Assembly (NCBI GenBank): GCA_011947345.1
Contig: JAAVTG010000067.1
Coordinates: 1 to 64,000 of the forward strand
DNA from: Phytophthora quininea
Taxonomy: Eukaryota; Oomycota; Peronosporomycetes; Peronosporales; Peronosporaceae
Length of the DNA: 64,000 bases
Direction: 5' to 3'
Part shown: positions 59,193-64,000 of the stretch, one piece after another
Layout: every line of letters starts with the position of its first letter
How positions within the stretch are numbered: position 1 is the first letter of the stretch
Notes under the pieces: generated by a model
Seen by the model: the letters and a program-made list of their open reading frames with translations, nothing else
The model's database searches: none
What the model was told of the DNA's origin: nothing
Position numbers and translations under genes: made by a program

Positions 59193-60721
59193 TCATGGCG
59201 CACAGTTTTGTTCAGATTTTTCGTCGGAATCGAGGCTTTCAACATTGCCATCGACAGTGGTGGTCATAACATCACGAGGAATTGTCTTGATCTCATCGAT
59301 TGCAACAGATTCCAACTTCTGTGTTATCGACGATAACGTGCGCATTAATGACTCCTCGGGCGAGAACCCCACACGAAATAAATCTAAGTATTGGTCGCGC
59401 GGAAGCGCTTGGTCCTCGGCCATTCGCATGCACATGTTGGATTGGAGGTGATGTCGACATCTATTTCCTGGGCACACAGCAAACGCACAACCCTGATTAG
59501 AAAATGAAATCAAGCACACAAGTAAGTAGATGTTTCATACCGGAGACTGCTCGCGTTTGCGCTTTACGAGCGCCTTGCCTCGTTCTGCAATAGATCGCTG
59601 GATACTGGCTGCTTCTTCTTCAGAATCAACTTCGATCACTTGGGTATGGGGCACCTGCTTCCCGTGCCGTTGTTGGATTCGCTCAGCGACGTCCTCGGGC
59701 GTGTTAGCAATCATATACGTCACGCAGATATCCTCGTCATCCACGTCCGGCATGATCATGGGGGCCATGTACCGCTTACCGACAGGTCCAGTGATATACC
59801 CTTCTTCTTCATGTCCGACTTGATTGCTCGGACATTACTTGTGATTTGTAGACCAAGGTCTGCTAGCTTGTCACTAACACCAATCGCCGTTCGTAGATTC
59901 CCGGCCATCTCCTGCAACTGCCACTTTGCTGTTTGTAGCTCGCGCTTGAGAGATTGAGTTGATATGCTCAGTAGCCGATCGTACGATCGTTCTTGTGTTT
60001 CAGCGACGGCGCTAATTCCTGTTGGTATATCTCATGAGCGGAAACACGCTCACGTTCATATGACTCCTTGACGGTGGTGAGATTCGGTCGTCCGATTCCT
60101 TGACATCGGCGAGCTTTTGTGCGTGTAATGCCTTGACATCGGCAAGCTTCTGTGCGTGTAATTCCCTGACAGCGGCGAGTTTCTGTTTGTACGACTCCTT
60201 AGCATCGGTGAGTGTCTGCTTCGTGATGTCGAGATTATTCTTGGTTTGTAAGAGCTCCAATCGTGCCGCCAACAATAGCGTTCGCGCTTCTTGTAATTCG
60301 ACTATCTTTTTCTTCAACTCCATTTTCGTTGTCTGGGACTTGCTCTTTGCGTCCGCAAGGGCTTGATCGTGATTAACCTCGTTTGCATGAGCAACGGCTA
60401 GGGCTTGCTGACATGAAACCAGGTCGGTCTTGGTCGCTGCTAGCTCTCTCCGGAGCTGTTCTTGGGTCAAGTTAAGGCTAATAACTGCCAGCTCCTGTTC
60501 AAGACGAGCATTGACTTGCTTAAGTCTGGTATTGTCGGCCCGAGAAACTGCGACCTCGAGCTGTGCGTCGGCAGCTGCTTGTGTTCTTGCCAATTCGATC
60601 GCGAATTTGTGACTCGCCTTCAGTGCAGCGATCTCCTCTCTGCCTGCACTAGAAGGGCTGTCAGTGTCGATGGGTCCTGTTCATCTCGTGCGCGCCGCTC
60701 TGCACGCTGGCTTTCTGCCAT
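59193..60721 (-). pseudogene. Coiled-coil protein gene with a short intron, two frameshifts
   Basis: The likely start is ATG at 60721 (MAESQRAERRARDEQD). After a frame change near 60620 a long coiled coil runs from IAALKASHKFAIELARTQAA through ADAQLEVAVSRADNTRL and two copies of LHAQKLADVK to about 60050. Another frame change gives SYDRLLSISTQSLKRELQ and LRTAIGVSDKLADLGLQ. A change near 59815 leads into GPVGKRYMAPMIMPDVDD and ERIQQRHGKQVPHTQV. A clean GTATGA...TTTTCTAATCAG intron of 48 bp (about 59491-59538) joins KRKREQSP in frame to GCAFAVCPGNRC and the end at 59193. I do not recognise the family. Frame changes may be decay or sequence errors. Similar coiled-coil ORFs occur in oomycete repeats, but I cannot confirm a link. 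Confidence 0.5.
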
Positions 60722-61579
60722 GTTACTACTGCCCGTGGTGTCGGTTCTTGTGGGTTTCTGGTTTGAAGGGGAAGTTCGCTAGATTTAAAAAAAAAAAAAA
60801 TTTTACGACTTCGGGATCCTACTTCAGAAGCCTACTTCATGACACAGAGTCTCCCATGGCCCCTATCCACGGGGACACGCTGCGTGTGTACGTGGGTCCC
60901 ATGACGCGCCCAGGCTCCGTGGGCTAGCATCTCTAGAACCAGGACCTGACAGCACTTGACAACCTCAAACCTGACAGCCCAGTGCTGATGGCTTCACTGA
61001 CCGCTGATTGCCGCAGCTCAACTCGGTCGAAGCTTACACACACTTTCGCGAGCTGTCCCACCCTGGGGTGGACACTTCGCTGGCTGTCGAGAACTACAGG
61101 ATGCCGCCTTCGAAGCAGAGCGTGTTAGCCATTGCGGTTCAATCTGCGGTTCATCCACCAAGACAACGCCGATCCTAAGGACGCCACACTGACGACAACT
61201 CGCGTGGCCCCAGCAGTCTCGGCGCCGTTTTGCGGCCCTGCGCGACGACAAGATGATGAACGTTGTGGAACTCTCCACTATCGGACAATGGAGAAATGCC
61301 GCCGTATCGACGGCCGTGTCGCCCTCCGCATCCAACGATTCTTTTCTTCTGCCGTCTCGCCGATGAAGTTTGATCGCCAAAGTCATCCAGCTCGTGCATT
61401 TGGAATCAGTCGAGAACCGCCCCGGCACTTGAGCAAGAAAGCCAGCAAATGACAGACAAGATCAGCGGGTAATTGACATCGTATCAAAGCTGGCAAGTCT
61501 CAGCCAGGTATCGACACACAACGCCAAGGACCATGTTGCCAGCCATTTCGGCAGCCGGCAATTCGTGGACTGATCGGGT
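60722..61579. other. Unassigned stretch with a poly-A run
   Basis: A run of about 14 A lies at 60787-60800. A + strand frame at about 61200-61380 reads RRRFAALRDDKMMNVVELST and QWRNAAVS, protein-like but unassigned, possibly from a degraded retroelement or regulatory gene. Nothing else is recognised. Confidence 0.35.
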
Positions 61580-62035
61580 TGCCGCCGTCCACGAGCGCGA
61601 AGCCAAGAACCGTGGGCGGCTCAGTACCGGAAGAAGCAGCGCGACAGAACTCCCAGTCTCGATAAGGACCTCGAAGACTTACAGCTCGAAGTCTGCGAGA
61701 GAAGCAACGTATTGCTGCCAGCACGTTCAGGAGTAGATCTTCCGTTTCGGCTACCAAGCTCGGGCCTTCGGTACCATCGCTTGACAGTAGCGCCAACTCG
61801 CTTTCCTACGAGCTGTCCTGGCGACGGACATCATTGATGGGCCTCGCTGTGGCGTCGAGGTCATGGTTGGCTGCTGGAAGCTTCACATGCCGTGCTGTCC
61901 GGAATTAGAGTACCATTTGCGGCAGATGCGAAATGGAGGACGACATCGTGCCAGCGGTCCCCGTCATCTTTTTACATTGGCTATCACTCCCTGCTGTGGT
62001 TCCGTCAGCAGTAACGAAACGATACGAAACTTGCT
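61580..62035 (+). pseudogene. bZIP transcription factor-like relic, truncated by satellite
   Basis: One frame reads AAQYRKKQRDRTPSLDKDLE, DLQLEVCER (about 61619-61700), the end of a basic region plus leucine-zipper start in the style of the expanded Phytophthora bZIP family. After frame changes it continues AFLRAVLATDIIDGPRCGVE, VMVGCWKLHMPCCPELEYH and LRQMRNGG (about 61798-61940), resembling the conserved C-terminal part of those proteins. The sequence then enters the 153-bp satellite at 62036 before the natural end. Such proteins bind DNA as dimers in the nucleus; this copy has frame breaks and no end. The assignment is from remembered family style and needs a search. Confidence 0.45.
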
Positions 62036-64000
62036 TGGCCGCCGTCTTCTGCGCTTGGGACTCGGCAAGCGGCCACGGATCCGTGCTCTAGCCGTCATGG
62101 CGGCACTGCCACCACCTGCGGCGCAACAGACGTCGGTCGCGTCGAGGTCTGCAAAATGCCGGGCCTTGTGTATGCGGCTTCGAGTCGCTGGCCGCCGTCT
62201 TCTGCGCTTGGGACTCGGCAAGCGGCCACGGATCCGTGCTCTAGCCGTCATGGCGGCACTGCCACCACCTGCGGCGCAACAGACGTCGGTCGCGTCGAGG
62301 TCTGCAAAATGCCGGGCCTTGTGTATGCGGCTTCGAGTCGCTGGCCGCCGTCTTCTGCGCTTGGGACTCGGCAAGCGGCCACGGATCCGTGCTCTAGCCG
62401 TCATGGCGGCACTGCCACCACCTGCGGCGCAACAGACGTCGGTCGCGTCGAGGTCTGCAAAATGCCGGGCCTTGTGTATGCGGCTTCGAGTCGCTGGCCG
62501 CCGTCTTCTGCGCTTGGGACTCGGCAAGCGGCCACGGATCCGTGCTCTAGCCGTCATGGCGGCACTGCCACCACCTGCGGCGCAACAGACGTCGGTCGCG
62601 TCGAGGTCTGCAAAATGCCGGGCCTTGTGTATGCGGCTTCGAGTCGCTGGCCGCCGTCTTCTGCGCTTGGGACTCGGCAAGCGGCCACGGATCCGTGCTC
62701 TAGCCGTCATGGCGGCACTGCCACCACCTGCGGCGCAACAGACGTCGGTCGCGTCGAGGTCTGCAAAATGCCGGGCCTTGTGTATGCGGCTTCGAGTCGC
62801 TGGCCGCCGTCTTCTGCGCTTGGGACTCGGCAAGCGGCCACGGATCCGTGCTCTAGCCGTCATGGCGGCACTGCCACCACCTGCGGCGCAACAGACGTCG
62901 GTCGCGTCGAGGTCTGCAAAATGCCGGGCCTTGTGTATGCGGCTTCGAGTCGCTGGCCGCCGTCTTCTGCGCTTGGGACTCGGCAAGCGGCCACGGATCC
63001 GTGCTCTAGCCGTCATGGCGGCACTGCCACCACCTGCGGCGCAACAGACGTCGGTCGCGTCGAGGTCTGCAAAATGCCGGGCCTTGTGTATGCGGCTTCG
63101 AGTCGCTGGCCGCCGTCTTCTGCGCTTGGGACTCGGCAAGCGGCCACGGATCCGTGCTCTAGCCGTCATGGCGGCACTGCCACCACCTGCGGCGCAACAG
63201 ACGTCGGTCGCGTCGAGGTCTGCAAAATGCCGGGCCTTGTGTATGCGGCTTCGAGTCGCTGGCCGCCGTCTTCTGCGCTTGGGACTCGGCAAGCGGCCAC
63301 GGATCCGTGCTCTAGCCGTCATGGCGGCACTGCCACCACCTGCGGCGCAACAGACGTCGGTCGCGTCGAGGTCTGCAAAATGCCGGGCCTTGTGTATGCG
63401 GCTTCGAGTCGCTGGCCGCCGTCTTCTGCGCTTGGGACTCGGCAAGCGGCCACGGATCCGTGCTCTAGCCGTCATGGCGGCACTGCCACCACCTGCGGCG
63501 CAACAGACGTCGGTCGCGTCGAGGTCTGCAAAATGCCGGGCCTTGTGTATGCGGCTTCGAGTCGCTGGCCGCCGTCTTCTGCGCTTGGGACTCGGCAAGC
63601 GGCCACGGATCCGTGCTCTAGCCGTCATGGCGGCACTGCCACCACCTGCGGCGCAACAGACGTCGGTCGCGTCGAGGTCTGCAAAATGCCGGGCCTTGTG
63701 TATGCGGCTTCGAGTCGCTGGCCGCCGTCTTCTGCGCTTGGGACTCGGCAAGCGGCCACGGATCCGTGCTCTAGCCGTCATGGCGGCACTGCCACCACCT
63801 GCGGCGCAACAGACGTCGGTCGCGTCGAGGTCTGCAAAATGCCGGGCCTTGTGTATGCGGCTTCGAGTCGCTGGCCGCCGTCTTCTGCGCTTGGGACTCG
63901 GCAAGCGGCCACGGATCCGTGCTCTAGCCGTCATGGCGGCACTGCCACCACCTGCGGCGCAACAGACGTCGGTCGCGTCGAGGTCTGCAAAATGCCGGGC
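62036..64000 (+). repeat. 153-bp satellite, array 4 (13 copies, runs off the window)
   Basis: GATCCGTGCTCTAGCC runs from 62078 to 63914, exactly 12 steps of 153 bp, in the same orientation as arrays 1 and 2. The left junction is within the unit at TTGGCCGCCGTCTTCTGCG. The array continues past the right edge. Confidence 0.98.

Noticed and set aside
1..64000. Either edge of the window as a physical chromosome end
   Set aside because: No terminal telomere array is present at either edge; the only CCCTAAA tracts are short and internal.

Overview
The window looks like subtelomeric or otherwise repeat-rich chromosomal DNA from an oomycete, most likely Phytophthora-like. Four observations point there: interstitial (TTTAGGG)n telomere repeats; decayed PIF/Harbinger, PiggyBac and Copia elements; remnants of a GH28 polygalacturonase, an APC amino-acid permease and a bZIP factor of the kind common in that group; and genes with very short introns. 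No bacterial features were found. The assignment rests on sequence style and remembered family resemblance, not on a database search.

Layout. 1-7445 is an irregular 70-bp satellite made of 16-18 bp subunits. 7600-11630 holds a broken Harbinger transposase, a broken amino-acid permease and a broken SANT/Myb-like gene. 11686-22880 is an exact array of 59 copies of a 189-bp satellite. 22963-27690 is a former chromosome-end structure: two clusters of the same 129-bp repeat flank two short telomere tracts, a 163-bp repeat block and an 815-nt stretch with no G on the + strand. 27828-35183 contains a PiggyBac relic, a large decayed gene combining OrsD-like zinc fingers, a tyrosine-recombinase-like domain and a RecQ helicase (29469-33431), and a GH28 relic. 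37440-44157 is a minus-strand Copia retrotransposon with at least one nested insertion. From 41289 onward a second satellite (153-bp unit) appears in four arrays. One lies inside the Copia integrase, one interrupts a zinc-finger gene, and one cuts a bZIP-like gene.

The most interesting items are linked by a telomere theme. The zinc-finger/recombinase/RecQ gene resembles fungal telomere-linked helicases and sits 2-3 kb from the former telomere tracts. A separate, apparently intact gene at 50439-51412 (minus) joins a Rap1-type Myb domain to a C-terminal telobox Myb domain. It lies in the spacer between two 5.6-5.8 kb inverted arrays of the 153-bp satellite.

Almost every other coding remnant carries frameshifts or stops, so the window reads as a graveyard of elements remodelled by satellite expansion. 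Some frameshifts could be sequencing or assembly errors; read-level evidence would be needed to tell.
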